Source: Monodelphis domestica (lineage: Eukaryota > Chordata > Mammalia > Didelphimorphia > Didelphidae). Taken from it: a stretch of 64,000 nucleotides of DNA. This document shows, piece after piece, positions 45,985-58,275 of the stretch. Under the pieces are notes generated by a model that saw nothing but the letters and a program-made list of their open reading frames with translations, had not been told where the DNA came from and did no database searches. How positions within the stretch are numbered: the first letter of the stretch is position 1; every line of letters begins with the position of its first letter. A program made the position numbers and the translations under genes. The DNA is taken from positions 7,649,391 to 7,713,390 of the forward strand of contig NC_077232.1 of NCBI RefSeq assembly GCF_027887165.1, in the 5' to 3' direction.

Positions 45985-47000
45985 TAGATTAGTTTAGAGT
46001 AGAGTAGAGGAAACTGAAGCCCAGAGGGGAAATGATATGCCCATAGCCACCCTTCTAGGGAGTTTTAGAGGCTGGGAAACACTAGAAAGGAACCTGAACC
46101 AATCCAAGGACCTAGTTCAAATCCTGTCTTGAATCCCTGGGCAAGTCACTCACCTCCCAGCGCCTCAGTTTCCTCAAATGGAGCCCCTACACAGCCCTAG
46201 AGATTCCTCCCAGCTCTAGATCTCTCTCATCTGTAAAATGGGAATAACAGCAGCTCCCAGGGTTGTTGTCAGGATCCAGGGAGATGGATTCTCTCTGTAA
46301 AGTACTTGGCATAGTGCCAGATAAATACTAGCTACTAGTATCATCGTGGGTTAGCTGGGGGGGAAAGGAGGCCTCTGTCAAATAGACTCAAGTTCAAATC
46401 CAGCCTCTGGCTGTGTGACCCTGGGCAAGTCACTTCCCCGTTTGCCTCATTTTCTCCAAATGGAAGGAAGTGACTAACCAGGCCAACATCTTTGCCAAGA
46501 AAACCCTCAGTGGGAGGAGTCTGGAGGAGTCAGACACAACAGCATCACAACCAAGTGATCATTTTTATTCTATTCATGACCTTGTGGAGGAAGTAGAGGA
46601 AGCAAGGCTGAGGAAGCTGCAGCACCCGCCCCCCTTCTTCCCCCCCAAAAGAGAGCCTGAGGGAGGCAGGGTCCAGGCCTCCGGGTCAGCAGAGGCCCTC
46701 AGGAAGGAAAGGTCCTGGCAAGGAACCACTAACTTCCTCTTGTGGGACTGGCCTGCAGCCATGAGCTCTCAGCCATCTTCCATTGTTTCCTCTTCCCTCC
46801 TTCCTTCTCATTTGCCTAGAAAAAAAAGCTTAGTCCTTCCTAATTCACTCAGCAAGCATTTATGAAGCCCCTACTATGTGCCAGGTACTGCCCTCAACAG
46901 TGGGTGCCCAGAGGAGGGTACAAGGCAGTCCCTGACCTCAAGGAGCTCCCAGGCTTACAGGGGCGATAACCATGGAACGATTACGGACAGACAGACAACC
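45985..47000. mobile_element. Old SINE and LINE-2-like fragments upstream of SCYL1
   Basis: Reverse MIR-like at 45,985-46,095, forward MIR-like at 46,095-46,345 (aatcctgtcttgaatccctg, tgtaaaatgggaataacagc), forward Mar1 at 46,360-46,545 (gtgaccctgggcaagtcact, tctttgccaagaaaaccctc) and a forward L2-like 3' end from about 46,845 (cctactatgtgccaggtact, cctcaaggagctcccaggct). No host exon was seen. Confidence 0.65.
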
Positions 47001-48308
47001 AGAGAAATTGGAATGATGACCAGAGGGAAGACAGGATCCTGGGGGACCGTTAGTCATCCTGGGGAAGGTGGGATTTGAGCTGGGAGGGAAGGAAGCCAGG
47101 AGTCAGAGAGCCACAGGCCAGCCAGGAAAAACACCCAGTTGAAAAAGGAAGAATCTCTTGTTAAAAATATCAAGGAGGCTGGGTCACTGTGGCCTGTGAA
47201 CTGGGGAGGAAGAGAGGAATAAGAAGCCCAGAAAGGGAGGAAGACAAGGGGATGGAGGGCCTTATAAACCAGAGATTTTCTTCTTTTGTTATTTTATTTT
47301 ATTTTTTAAAAGGTACTTTATTTTACCCATTACATTTAATAACAATTTTCCACATAAGTTTTCTGGAGTTAAAAGATCCAAATTATCTCTCTCCTTCCCT
47401 CCCTTCCTTCCTCCATCCTAGAGATGGTAAGCAAATTGATCTGGATGATCCATGTATTTCATGCAAAACATGTTTCCGTCGTGTTCATTGTTGTAAAAAA
47501 AACCCCAACTCATCGAAAACCAAAACCCCCCAGTAAAAACCCAAATAACCTAAAGTGAAAACTTGTCTGCTTTACTCTGAATTCTGACCCCCACTGTTCT
47601 TTGTCTATAGTCCTTCAGAATTGTCCCGGATCGTCTTGTGGCTGAGAGTCTCCAAGTCTATCCCAGTGGATCATTCCACCATATTGCCATTGCCATGTAC
47701 AGTTTTCTGGTTCTGCTCATTTTTCTCTGCATCAGTTCATGTAGGTCTTCCAGCTCTTTTGACATCATCCTGTTCATCGTTGCATACAGCACAAGACTAT
47801 TCCATCCCCATCATGTACCCCAGTGTGTTCAGCTTTTCCCCAATCAAGGGACATCTCTCTAGTTTCTATTTCTTTGCCCCCCACAAAAATCAGTATAACT
47901 AGAAATATTTTTGTACAAGTAAGTCCTTTCCCATTTTTTTCTCTTTGGGATACAGACCTACTGGTGGTATTGCTGGATCAAAGGACATGCATTTTTTAAT
48001 AGCCATTGGAGCATCATTCCAAATTGCCCTCCAGAATGGTTGGATCACTTCACAACTCCACCAACAATGCATTAGTGTCCCAATTTCTCCACCTCCCCTC
48101 CAACATTTATCCCTTTCCTTTACTGTCACATTGGCCAATCTGATAGATGTGAGGTGGTGCTTTAGAGTTGTATTAATTTGCATTTTTCTAACCAAGAGGG
48201 ATTTAGAATATTTTTTCATATGATTATAGATCGCTTTGATTTCTTCATATAAAAACTGCTTGTTCATATCCTTTGACCATTTGTCATTGGGGAATGGCTT
48301 GTATTCTT

Positions 48309-48512
48309 TTTTTTTTTTAACCCCTTACCTTCCGTCTTGGAGTCAATACTGTGTATTGGCTCCAAGGCAGAAGAGTGGTAAGGGCTAGGCCATGGGGGTC
48401 AAGTGACTTGCCCAGGATCACACAGCTAGGAAGTGGCTGAAGTCAAATTTGAACCTAGGACCTCCCATCGCTAGGCCTGGCTCTCAATCCTCTGAGCTAC
48501 ACAGCTGCCCCC
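48309..48512 (-). mobile_element. SINE1/WSINE1 inserted in the L1, with 13-bp target duplication
   Basis: Reverse, near-complete copy (ccccttaccttccgtcttgg to cacagctgcccc). The flanking duplication is ggcttgtattctt (48,296-48,308 and 48,513-48,525). Removing the insertion restores continuous L1 sequence, so the SINE is younger than the L1. Confidence 0.93.
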
Positions 48513-49989
48513 GGCTTGTATTCTTAGAAACTAGACTTAGTGCTTTTAGATATTTGAGAAATGAGACCTTTATCATAGAAATTTGTTATAAAGATTTTTT
48601 CCCCCAGTTTATTGTTTCCCTTTTAATCTTGGTTGCATTGGTTTTGTTTGTACACAATCTTTTTAATATAATATAATCAAAATTACTCATTTTACATTTT
48701 GCAATATTCTCTATCTCTTGTTTGGTCATAAATTCTTTCCTTCTCCATAGATCTGATGTGTAAACTATTCTATGTTCCCCTAATTTACTTATCAACCTGT
48801 ATGTCTAAATCATATATCCATTTTGACCTTATCCTTTTTTTTCTAATTGAAGTCTCTCATTTTGTTGAAAAGTAAACAAAAATCTGACTACAAACATGTG
48901 CATAAATATCATGCCAATGTGTATGCATGTATGTATATTGTATTCCTATTTATATATTATTTTTTAAATTGCTTTATCTTTCTACTACTTTAATAGATTT
49001 CTTATCCCTCCTTCTCCAAGAATTTTCATATATATTATCCCAATTGAGGGGGTTTTGTGTGTGTGAGTGGTTTTTTGTTGGGGTTTTATTTTTATTTGAC
49101 CTTATCTTGGTATAGGGTGTGAGATATTAGTCCAAACCTAGTTTCTGCCATACTGTTTTCTGGTTTTCCCAGCAATTTTTGTCAAATAGTGAGTTCTTGT
49201 CCCAAAAGCTGTGATCTTTGGGTTTATTGAACACTAGCTTACTGAGGTCATTTACCCCTAGTCTATTCCATTGATCCTCCCTTCTATTTCTTAGCAGTAC
49301 CATATTGTTTTGATGATCACTGCTTCATAGTACAGTTTAAGATCTGGTACCGCTAGGCCCCCATCCTTCACATTTTTTTTCATTAGTTCCCTTGATATTC
49401 TTGATCTTATGTTCTTCCAGATGAACTTTGTTATAATTGTTTCTAATTCAATAAAGTAGATTTCTGGTAGTTTGATTGGTATGGCACTGATTTAGTAGAT
49501 TAGTTTGGGTAGGATGGTCATTTTTATTATATTAGCTCAGCCCACTCATGAGCAATTAATGTTTTTTCAGTTTAGATCTAACTTTGTATGAAAAGCTTTT
49601 AGTATTGTGTTCATATAATTCCTGTGCTTGTCTTGGCAAATAGATTCCCAAATATTTTGTATTGCCTAGAGTGATTTTAAATGGAGTTTCTCTATCTCTT
49701 CTTGCTGAGTTTTGTTGGAAATATATAGAAATGCTGATGATTAATGCAGGCTTATTTTGTACCCTGCAACTTCATTAATGTTATTTCCACTAGTTTTTTA
49801 GTTGATTTTCTTGGATTCTCTAAGTATACCATCAGATTATCTTCAAAGAGTGATAGTTTAATTTCCTCATTGCCTACTTTAATCCCTTCAATTTATTTTT
49901 TAATTGTTGCTGCTAGCCTTTCTAGAACAATATTAAATAATAGAGGGGATAATGGGCATCCCTGCTTCACTCCTGATCTTATTGGGAAG

Positions 49990-50816
49990 TGTCGGGGGAA
50001 AAGGAGTTATTATTATATAAGAGGTTTGGACTGGATTATATTTAAAATAAGGACACCAGGAATTTATATTAATCCCCAAGAGATTTATTTACAAAATATA
50101 GAAAGAGTGAAATAAGAAAATCAGAGAGAGGTTAGGGTAAGATATCTAACCTAAGCACTAAGCAATTTACTCTGACCCCTGACTCAACCCGGGCAGGGGA
50201 GTTTAGTCCTTAACCAGAGAAGCCTCAGCCCTTGTAGTCGAGGACCTGGGGATACTGGGAGCTTCTCTCAAGAGGATAGGTCTCTCCTGAGGCTAGTTTT
50301 CTTCAGAAAATCCAGGAAAGGAGTCAGCTTTTTCACTCACCACGAGTCAATTCAAAGGAAGAGATTTAAGGACAGTCTCACCAGGAACAGGGTCTCAGGC
50401 CCACTCAGCAGATTCTTCTCCAGTCTCAACTCCAAAGAATGAAGAACTGTCACTCACAGGAAGTTCAACTCTAAGTAGAACTCCAAGTAAAAACTCCACT
50501 CAGGAAGTTGTAACTCCCTTTTAAAGACACTTTCTTTTGCATCACTTCCTGTGACTTCCCCTAATTTTACTTCTACCAATCACAGTTGAAACTTTGCTTT
50601 AGGACTGCCATGGGGCAGTCAGTTTAATTCTGATTCATCACCCACTATTGCACACATGGGTCACATACCTCCCCCACTCAAGTGTGAATGGGGTGTTTGC
50701 ACCTTTGGTGATTAAATCTAAAAATGGACAGGGGAGTTAATTTAATTTTTACAATCAGGGGAGAATTAATTAATTTCATTTTCACAGCCAGGGGACAGTT
50801 AAATTTAATCTTCACA
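49990..50816 (-). mobile_element. Solo LTR of an endogenous retrovirus, inserted in the L1
   Basis: An 827-bp unit starting TG (tgtcggggg) and ending CA (cttcaca), flanked by the 4-bp duplication gaag (49,986-49,989 and 50,817-50,820). The surrounding L1 text resumes across the junction. A minus-strand AATAAA near 50,080 suggests minus orientation. No internal retroviral part is present, so it is a recombined remnant, younger than the L1. Four-base duplications are usual for gammaretrovirus-like (class I) elements, but the family is not certain. Confidence 0.78.
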
Positions 50817-51420
50817 GAAGATTGCTAACAGATCCCCATTACAGATGATACTTGCTGATGATTTTAAATAAATGCTCCTTATTATTTTGAGGAAAGGCCC
50901 ATTTATTCCTATGCTTTCTAATGTTTTCAATAGGAATGAGTGTTGTATTTTGTCAAAGGCTTTTTCTGCATCTATTGAGATAATCATGTGGTTTCTGTTA
51001 GCTTGATTATTGATATGGTCAATTATGCAGATGGTTTTCCTAATATTGAACCAGCCTTGCATTCCTGGTATAAATCCCACTTGATCATAGTGAATAATCC
51101 TCATGATATATTGTTGTAGTCAATTTGCTAGTCTTTTATTTGATTTTTGCATTGATATTCATTAAGAAAATTGGTCTTTAATTTTCTTTCTCTGTTTTTG
51201 CTCTTCCTGGTTTAGATATCAGCATCATATTTGTGTCATAAAAAGAATTTGATAGGCTATCTTCTCTGCCTATTTTGCCAAATAGTTTGATAGAATTGAC
51301 TTGTGAATCCATTTGGTCCTGGGGATTTTTTCTTGAGGAACTTACTGATGGCCTGTTGGATTTCTTTTTCTGAGATGGGATTATTTAAGTATTCTATTTC
51401 CTCTTTTGTTAATGTAGGAA

Positions 51421-51451
<31 letters not shown>

Positions 51452-53124
51452 CATATATATATATATTTGTAAATATTCATCCATTTCACCTATATTGTCA
51501 GATTTATTGTCATATAAGTGGGCAAAAGAGCTCCTAATGATTGCTTTAATTTCTTCTTCTTTGCTGGTGAATTTACCCTTTCCATTTTTGATACTGGTAA
51601 TTTGATTTTTCTTCTTTCCTTTTTCTAATCTAATTAACCAATGCTCTATTTTACTTGTTTTTTTTCTTCTTCATAAAAACCAGTTCCTAGTCTTATTTAT
51701 GAGTTCAATAGTTCTCTTATTTTCAATTTTATTAATTTTTCTTTTGATTTTTAGGATTTCCAATTTAGTCTTTAATTAGGGATTTTTAATTGGTTCTTTT
51801 TCTAATTTTTTTAGTTGCATATCCAATTCATTGATCTACTTTTCCTCTATCTTATTGATGAAAGCATTCAGAGATATGCCTTTTCCCCAAAATACAGCTT
51901 TGGCTTTATCACATAAATTCTGATATATCATTGTAATTCTCTTTAATGAAATTATTGATTGTTTCTTTAATTTGTTCTTTGACACACCTTTTTTTTAGAA
52001 TGAGATTACTTAGTTTCCAATTAATTCTCAATTTCTTTTTCTATGGACCCTTATTGATTACAATTCTATTCCATTGTGATCTGAAAAGGAAGCATTTATT
52101 ACTTCAGCTTTTCTGCATTTGGTTGTAAAGATTTTATGCCTTCATACATGGGCAATTTTTGCATAGGTATTATATTTTGCTGAAAAGAAGGTATGTTCTT
52201 TTTTATCCCCATGCAATTTTCTTCAGAGACCTATTAACCTAACCTTTTTAAAATTCCATTCACTTCCTTTACTTGTTTCTTTTTTTGTTAGATTTATCTA
52301 GTTTTGGGGGGGGTGTAGGCTGAAGGCCCCCACTAGTATAGTTTTACTGTCTATTTTCTCCTTAAGTTCACTTAATATCAGCTTTAAAAATTTGGAGGCT
52401 ATACCATTTAGTGAATATGTTTAGTAGTGACATTACTTAATAGTCTATAGTAACTTTTATTCAGATGTAATTTCCTTTTTTATCTCTTTTAATTAGATCT
52501 ATTTTTGTTTTTGTTTTGTCTGAGATCATGATTGATACTCCTAGTTTTTTTTTTTTACTTCAGCTGAAGCACAATAGATTCTTCTCCATACCCTTACCTT
52601 TACTGTGGATCTATTTTCCAGGTCAGTCATTTTTTCAATGAGATATTTCAGAACCCAGGGCAGTAGATGTGAGGTGGGTGGCTTGCTGTTGGCTTGTGCA
52701 GGTATTCCTTGGAAAGGCTTTGCTGTCAGCTGTGCTCCCATCTCATGCCAGTAAAATAGACCCTCTCTGTCTACCTTCCAAGTTGTTTTCTATAGGACAG
52801 GTGCTTCACTCCATCCCCTTTTCATCCTGTCACTCCAATATTTGTTTTGCCATATTATTTTAAGAGCAGTTGAAGAAAATTCTCAGTGGTTCCAGTTTTC
52901 CATGCTTCTACTCTGCCATATTCGCTCCACCTAGAAATTTTCTATTTGATGCCAGAAGCAATAGGGTATCACTAGACTTTATTGAATGAGGAGGGCAAAG
53001 ATCAAAGTTGAAAGTTGGAAACATTAGTTTGACAGCTTAGTGGAGGATGGAGTCAAGGAAGGACTTGAGGTAGGCAGACCCACTGGTGGAAATGGTAATA
53101 ATCCAAGTGTGAGGTGATGAGGGT

Positions 53125-53284
53125 TGTTAAATTTATATTGGTTGGACTGAAGAGATTTAATTGGTGGTTGGCAGGGATTTAATTTCTAAATCCCCAAATG
53201 AATTACTGAAGTAAATGGAATTATGGTAGCTTGTTTTTACAATAGAGGGAAGATATTTTACAATAGAAAGAAGAGAGAAAAGGC

Positions 53285-53361
<77 letters not shown>

Positions 53362-53406
53362 GGGGGAGAGAGAGAGAGTGAGTGAGAAATAGAGAGAGAG
53401 AGAGAA

Positions 53407-53472
<66 letters not shown>

Positions 53473-54131
53473 TGAGCTCTGGCTTCCTCTGAACCAGTTA
53501 GAAATTCTAAGGCACTAGTCAGGGGAAGAGTCTCAAGTTGATGGGCCATTCTCAGAGATTCACACCTCCAGAAAAGGCAAGGAAGGAAGTCAGCCTTTAC
53601 ATTCACCATGGTGACCTTCAAAGAGGAAAGCAGTCTGAGGTCTCCTGCATGAGTTCCTCCAGGGATCCAGTTCCACGGCCAAGTGATATTCACTCCAAGT
53701 CTGAGGGTCTGTCTTTCAGTCTCTCCTCAAGTGTCTGTCTTCCCTCCAGCTCTGAGTGACTGTCTTCACTCCAAGTCCGGGTGACTGTCTTCCAATACAA
53801 CTCTGAGTGACTGATTGATCTTCACTCCCAGACTGAGTGACTGATTGATGAACCAATGTGTCTCTGTTTCCACTATTTAAAGACCTTTTTCTCTTGTGTC
53901 ACCTCCCCTAAATTTTATGTCTACCAATCACAGTCAACACTCCAGGACTACCCACTCTTTCACATGTGGGTCACAGACCTCCTACTCAATGTATGAAATG
54001 GGTGTTCATACCTTTTTGTGGTTAGTTCACACTTTTTTGTGGTTAAAATGGGTAGATCTACTTTTAGTACTGGGTTTACACCATGGGGATTAGAATCTAA
54101 AAAGACAGGGGATTATAATTTAATCTTCACA
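53125..54131 (-). mobile_element. Solo LTR related to the one at 49,990, with internal (GA)n expansion
   Basis: About 1,007 bp, starting tgttaaat and ending atcttcaca. It shares with the 49,990-50,816 LTR the end taatcttcaca, the segment cacatgtgggtcacagacct and a paragraph of short exon-like CTCC-rich words. The flanks gggt/aggt form an imperfect 4-bp duplication. About 180 bp at 53,287-53,468 is (GA)n. It is a remnant without internal genes. Confidence 0.6.
53287..53468. repeat. (GA)n microsatellite inside the LTR
   Basis: About 180 bp of GA dinucleotides with a few GAAA and GGGG interruptions. Confidence 0.97.
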
Positions 54132-54291
54132 AGGTCTACACTAGAGTTGGGGTAGTATCAGAGGAGAAAAGGGGAGATGTATGAGAGATGATAGGGAAAT
54201 AAAATCAAACTGAGAAATGGTGAAGAGTTGAGCATGGCACCTACATTATGTTGGAAGTAGAGAGGAAGATGATGCCTTCTATAGTAAAAGG

Positions 54292-54506
54292 GAAAAAAAA
54301 TTTTTTTAAATAGGGAGCAGCTGGGTAGCTCAGTGAATTGAGAGTCAGGCCAGAGAAAGGAGGTCCTAGATTCAAATCTGGCCTCAGACACTTCCTAGCT
54401 GTGTGACCCTGGAAAAGTCACTTAACCTCCATTGCTTAGCCCTTACCACTCTTCTGCCTTGGATCCAATACATAGTATTGAGTCTAAGATGGAAGGTAAG
54501 GGTTTT

Positions 54507-54561
<55 letters not shown>

Positions 54562-54577
54562 TAGATATGTATATATG
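54292..54577 (+). mobile_element. SINE1/WSINE1 with a (GATA)n tail
   Basis: Forward copy (agcagctgggtagctcagtg to gatggaaggtaagggttt, about 54,313-54,505), followed by (ATAG)n at 54,506-54,565. The 10-bp duplication tagtaaaagg flanks the whole insertion (54,282-54,291 and 54,578-54,587). The microsatellite evidently grew from the SINE tail. Confidence 0.9.
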
Positions 54578-54954
54578 TAGTAAAAGGAAAGTTAATAAGA
54601 AAAGATTTGAGGGAAAAGATATTGAGTTCAGTCCTGGATATGTGGAGCTGAGACAGAGTCTTAGGAGACACCCACAGATAAAAGGCATGACCTAAATGAA
54701 TGTCTACCAGAGAAGATAGAGGACTGGTCAAACAGGTGAGGCAGAGTCTTAGGAGACACCCACAGTTAACAATTAACCTAAAGAGAAGAGAGCATCATGG
54801 AGGAGAGAGTGATGGTCATTGTCAAAGGCTGCAAAGGAATCGAGCTTGGGAATTGAGAAAAGGCCATTGAATTTGGCAATTAAGAGATTCTTGATAAGTT
54901 TGAGGTAGGAAATCATATTGTTGAGAATTTAGATGGAGGGATCAAGGGAGAGTT

Positions 54955-55903
54955 GTTTTGTTTTGTTAATTTTATTTAGTCAATTTAGAACATTATTCCT
55001 TGGTTACAAGAATCACATTATTTCCCTCCCTCCCCTTCCCCCACCCCCTCCCGAAGCCAATGTGCAGTTCCACTGGGTATTACATGTGTCCTCAATCAGA
55101 ACCTATTTCCATGTTGCTATTTACACTAGAATGTTCATTTACGGTCTATATCTAAATCATATCCTCTCGACCCATGTAATCAAACAGTTGTTTTTCTTCA
55201 GTGTTTTTACTCCCACAGTTTTTCCTCTGAATGTGGATAGTGGTTTTTCTCGTAGATCCCTCCGAGTTGTTCAGGGTCATTGCATTGACACGAATGGAGA
55301 AGTCCATTACATTCGATTGTACCACAGTTCTCTGTGTACAATGTTTTCCTGGTTCTATTCCTCTCACTCTGCATCAATTTCCAGTTTTCATGGAATCCCT
55401 CCAGTTCATCATTCCTTTCAGCACAATAGTATTCTATCACCAACATATACCACAATTTGTTCAGCCATTCCCCAATTGAAGGGCATCCCCTCATTTTCCA
55501 ATTTTTTGCCACCACAAAGAGCGCAGCTATGAATATTCTTGTACAAGTCTTTTTCCTTATTGTTTCTTTGGGGTACAAACCCAACAGTGCTATGGCTGGA
55601 TCAAAGGGCAGACAGTCTTTTATCACCCTTTGGGCTATAGTTCCAAATTGCCCTCCAGAATGGTTGGATCAATTCACAACTCCACCAGCAATGCATTCAT
55701 GTCCCAACTTTGCCACATCCCCTCCAGCATATATCACTTTCCTTGGCTGCCATATTGGCCAATCTGCTAATCTGCTAGGTGTGAGGTGATACCTCAGAGC
55801 TGTTTTGATTTGCATTTCTCTGATTATAAGAGATTTAGAACACTTTTTCATGTGCTTATTAATAGTTTTGATTTCTTTAGCTGAGAATTGCCTATTTATG
55901 TCC
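54955..55903 (-). mobile_element. 5'-truncated L1 with 13-bp target duplication
   Basis: 949-bp antisense L1 3' end. The minus strand encodes CTRIFIAALFVVAKNWKMRG and LNKLWYMLVIEYYCAERNDE, the C-terminal part of ORF2, then a 3' UTR ending in an A/T-rich tail near 54,955. Flanking duplication tcaagggagagtt at 54,942-54,954 and 55,904-55,916. Confidence 0.93.
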
Positions 55904-56329
55904 TCAAGGGAGAGTTTTTTGAGGATGTCGGAGACATGGGCATATTTGTAGGCAGGAGGGAAGGAACCAGGAGACAGGGAGAGATTGAAGATCAGTGAGA
56001 GTGGGGGTGATAGAAGACAATTTGTCGGAGGTCATGGGTTAGAAGAGATCACTTGTGCACACAGAGGGGTTATTAGAATTGACAAGGAGAAGAGACACCA
56101 AATTATTTGATTTAAAGGTCAAGGAAGAGATAGTGGTCGTGGGCATGAGTGATACTAGATGAGGAGAGAGAAGAAGAATCTTTTGGCCAAGAGCTTCCAT
56201 ATTTTCATCAAAGAATGAGGCAAGGTTTTCTCTCAGTTGAGGGGACAAGGGATAGGGGAGCCAGGAAAGATTTGAGGATAGATGCAATAGTTCATGAGTC
56301 AATTAGGGAGGTATAAAAGGATTCCTTTG

Positions 56330-56525
56330 GAGGTAGTGAGCTGATCCATTGGTATAATGCTGGACCTAGAGTCAGAAGACTTGAGAGCAGACACTAGCTG
56401 TATAGTCTAAGGGGATTTATTGAATCTGTTTGCCTCAATTTCCTCAATTGTAAAATAGGAATGTTAATGGCACCTACCTGACAGCGTTGTTGTGAAGATC
56501 AAATCAGATACTTGTATGAACCTGA
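56330..56525 (+). mobile_element. CORE-SINE (MIR/Mar1-like)
   Basis: gtagtgagctgatccattgg, agtcagaagacttgagagc, ctcaatttcctcaattgtaa, then ctgacagcgttgttgtgaag: the forward CORE-SINE pattern. Confidence 0.65.
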
Positions 56526-58090
56526 AAAATGAATCCACCAGAGTAGTTCTATTAGAACAAGTCTCCCATTAGGACAATAGAGGCAAATCTGATCACAGAT
56601 ACCACACAGAACCAAAAACTCTGGGACCATCATGTCTTGGGAAAGACATTCAGTAATCAATCACTGGGAATTATCGGCTAAACCGAAGAAGGTATAATAC
56701 CAACGGAGATTTCTGAAGAGGGGGAAGAGCACAGGGCCAGTCACCGGAGTACAGCTAGGGTATAGGAAGCACTAGCCACACTGGCCAAAGAATTAAGAAA
56801 CTTACAATGGCCTTAGGCTTGGGTGACTGGAAGGCACTGGCGGCTCGCGTGTCTTTAGCTGAGGATTGGGCTGGGGGACTGAAAAGATGCTTCAGAGTTT
56901 ATTGTACAGTCCGCACAATAGAGCCAGGCTGGGGGTTTCCAGAGGAACAGGTTATCAGAGACAAGAGTCCATTCTCTTCCCTCATCCTTTGCCCCAGGGG
57001 GGCCCAGATGAGATTATATAATATAAATTTGTGGTCTTCCCATCAGATGTTTCCTGATTTCCTCCAGCTTCGGTGGAACTGATGAAGAGAAAGGAAGGCA
57101 GGAAGTAGGTGATGGGAATATCCCAAGGCTGAGGCTCGGTGGGCAAACATTCACTAGGATAAGGGGAGAGGGGCCTGGAGAGGAGGGCAGAGGACAGAGC
57201 TGAAATGACGCCCCCAGGGGTCAAGGCAGGAAAGGCGCAGGGGAGATGGCCCAGGAAAGAGATAAAAGGGGGAGACATCAACCGTCATGGTAAGGATAAG
57301 GAATGGAGCATGGGCCATAAAGGGGGCGATGCCCACAGACTGTGCTGAGATAAGGGAATTTCAGAGTTCTCAAATAGGGAAGTGAAACATTTATGGGGAT
57401 GGAAAGGCCAAAGGTTCAGGAGCAATGAGCCATGTTGGAATAGCCTCGTATGAGGCCCAGTGAGTGAGGGCAGGGGGACCAAAGTGTAGCTAGTGCTAGG
57501 GAGGTCGGCCAAGGGAAGCTGGGTCATGAGGAAGGAGCCAGGCCTCAGTGAGTGCAGGAAGATGGCGGAAAGTCTAGAAAAGGCTTCAAGTGAAAGCTGG
57601 TTTGTTGCCTAAGGAACAAGAATTCCAGAGCGCACAGAGGACGGAATTAGAGTGGGACAGTAAGGGGGAGTGGACGGGAGAGTCCTCTATGGGTACTGTA
57701 CGTTCTCTGGGTGGAAATCCCTAAACCTGCCCCTCCATCTGACTTAAAGGAAAAGGAAGCATAGCATTTGGAGGAGAGGATTCCAGGCCCCTGGACCAGC
57801 CTAAGCAAAGGCCCAAAGGTAGAAATAGAGTGGAATTCAGTACTAGAAAATGGATTGGCTTGGCTGGAACAGTAGCATGTGAGAAAAATCTGGAAAGTTA
57901 GGCTGAAGCTAAATTGTTACGGGTTTCAGATGCTAGTCAGTCAATAAACAGTCAAGCTGAAGATTTGTATTTTATTGTAAAGACAGTAGGGAGTCATAGA
58001 CAATTCTTAAGGAAGGCAGTGTCACGTGATCAGTTACCATCTCCTCAGCTTGACTGTTTATTGACTGATTGGCATTTTATTTTATTTCAT
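56526..58090. other. Non-coding stretch of old repeats, nothing coding seen
   Basis: No gene, RNA or clear promoter was recognised. Parts (57,020-57,560 and 57,740-57,950) carry words of old LINE-2-like repeats, such as ccagcctaagcaaaggccca. Position 56,530-57,000 did not match any repeat I know. Confidence 0.4.
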
Positions 58091-58094
58091 TATC

Positions 58095-58275
58095 TTTTTT
58101 AATTTTTAGCCCCTGACTTTCCATCTTAGAATCAATACAGTGTATTGGTTCTAAGGCAGAAGAGCAGTCAGGGCTAGGCAATAGGGGTTAAGTAACTTGC
58201 CCAGCGTCACCCAGCTAGGAAGTGAACTCAGGACCTCCAGTCTCTCAATCCACTGAACCACCTGGCTGACCCTGG
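58095..58275 (-). mobile_element. SINE1/WSINE1, reverse
   Basis: gactttccatcttagaatca, gtgtattggttctaaggcag, ggttaagtaacttgcccag and ccactgaaccacctggctga: a reverse copy with a small deletion in the B-box region. Confidence 0.88.

Larger units (their letters stand above)
47283..52600 (-). mobile_element. L1 retrotransposon, antisense, interrupted by a SINE and a solo LTR
   Basis: The minus strand encodes pieces of L1 ORF2: near the 3' end the C-terminal motif CWRGGGEIGTLMHCWW and FDPAIPPVGLYPKEK (47,900-48,270), and further 5' reverse-transcriptase parts such as [20 protein letters not shown] (50,805-51,104) and [20 protein letters not shown] (51,257-51,484). Many stops and frameshifts are present and the 5' region and ORF1 were not recognised, so it is an inactive, 5'-incomplete copy. 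The 3' UTR lies near 47,283-47,600. The 5' limit near 52,600 is approximate. An (AT)n run sits at 51,419-51,469. Confidence 0.85.
52930..56330 (+). mobile_element. Old LINE-2-like repeat, split by at least three later insertions
   Basis: Segments at about 52,930-53,124, 54,132-54,291, 54,588-54,941 and 55,917-56,330 read as one old interspersed repeat (words such as tggaggatggagtcaaggaa, atttggcaattaagagattc and ggagagattgaagatcagtg). The gaps are filled by an LTR, a SINE with a microsatellite and a truncated L1. Its 5' words recur around the TTC array near 60.5-61.2 kb. The family name is uncertain. Confidence 0.5.

Noticed and set aside
47899-48267. 122-residue minus-strand open frame as a host gene
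   Set aside because: Clear L1 ORF2 C-terminal sequence (CWRGGGEIGTLMHCWW), part of the antisense L1.
55207-55626. 139-residue minus-strand open frame as a host gene
   Set aside because: L1 ORF2 end (CTRIFIAALF), inside a truncated L1 with a target duplication.
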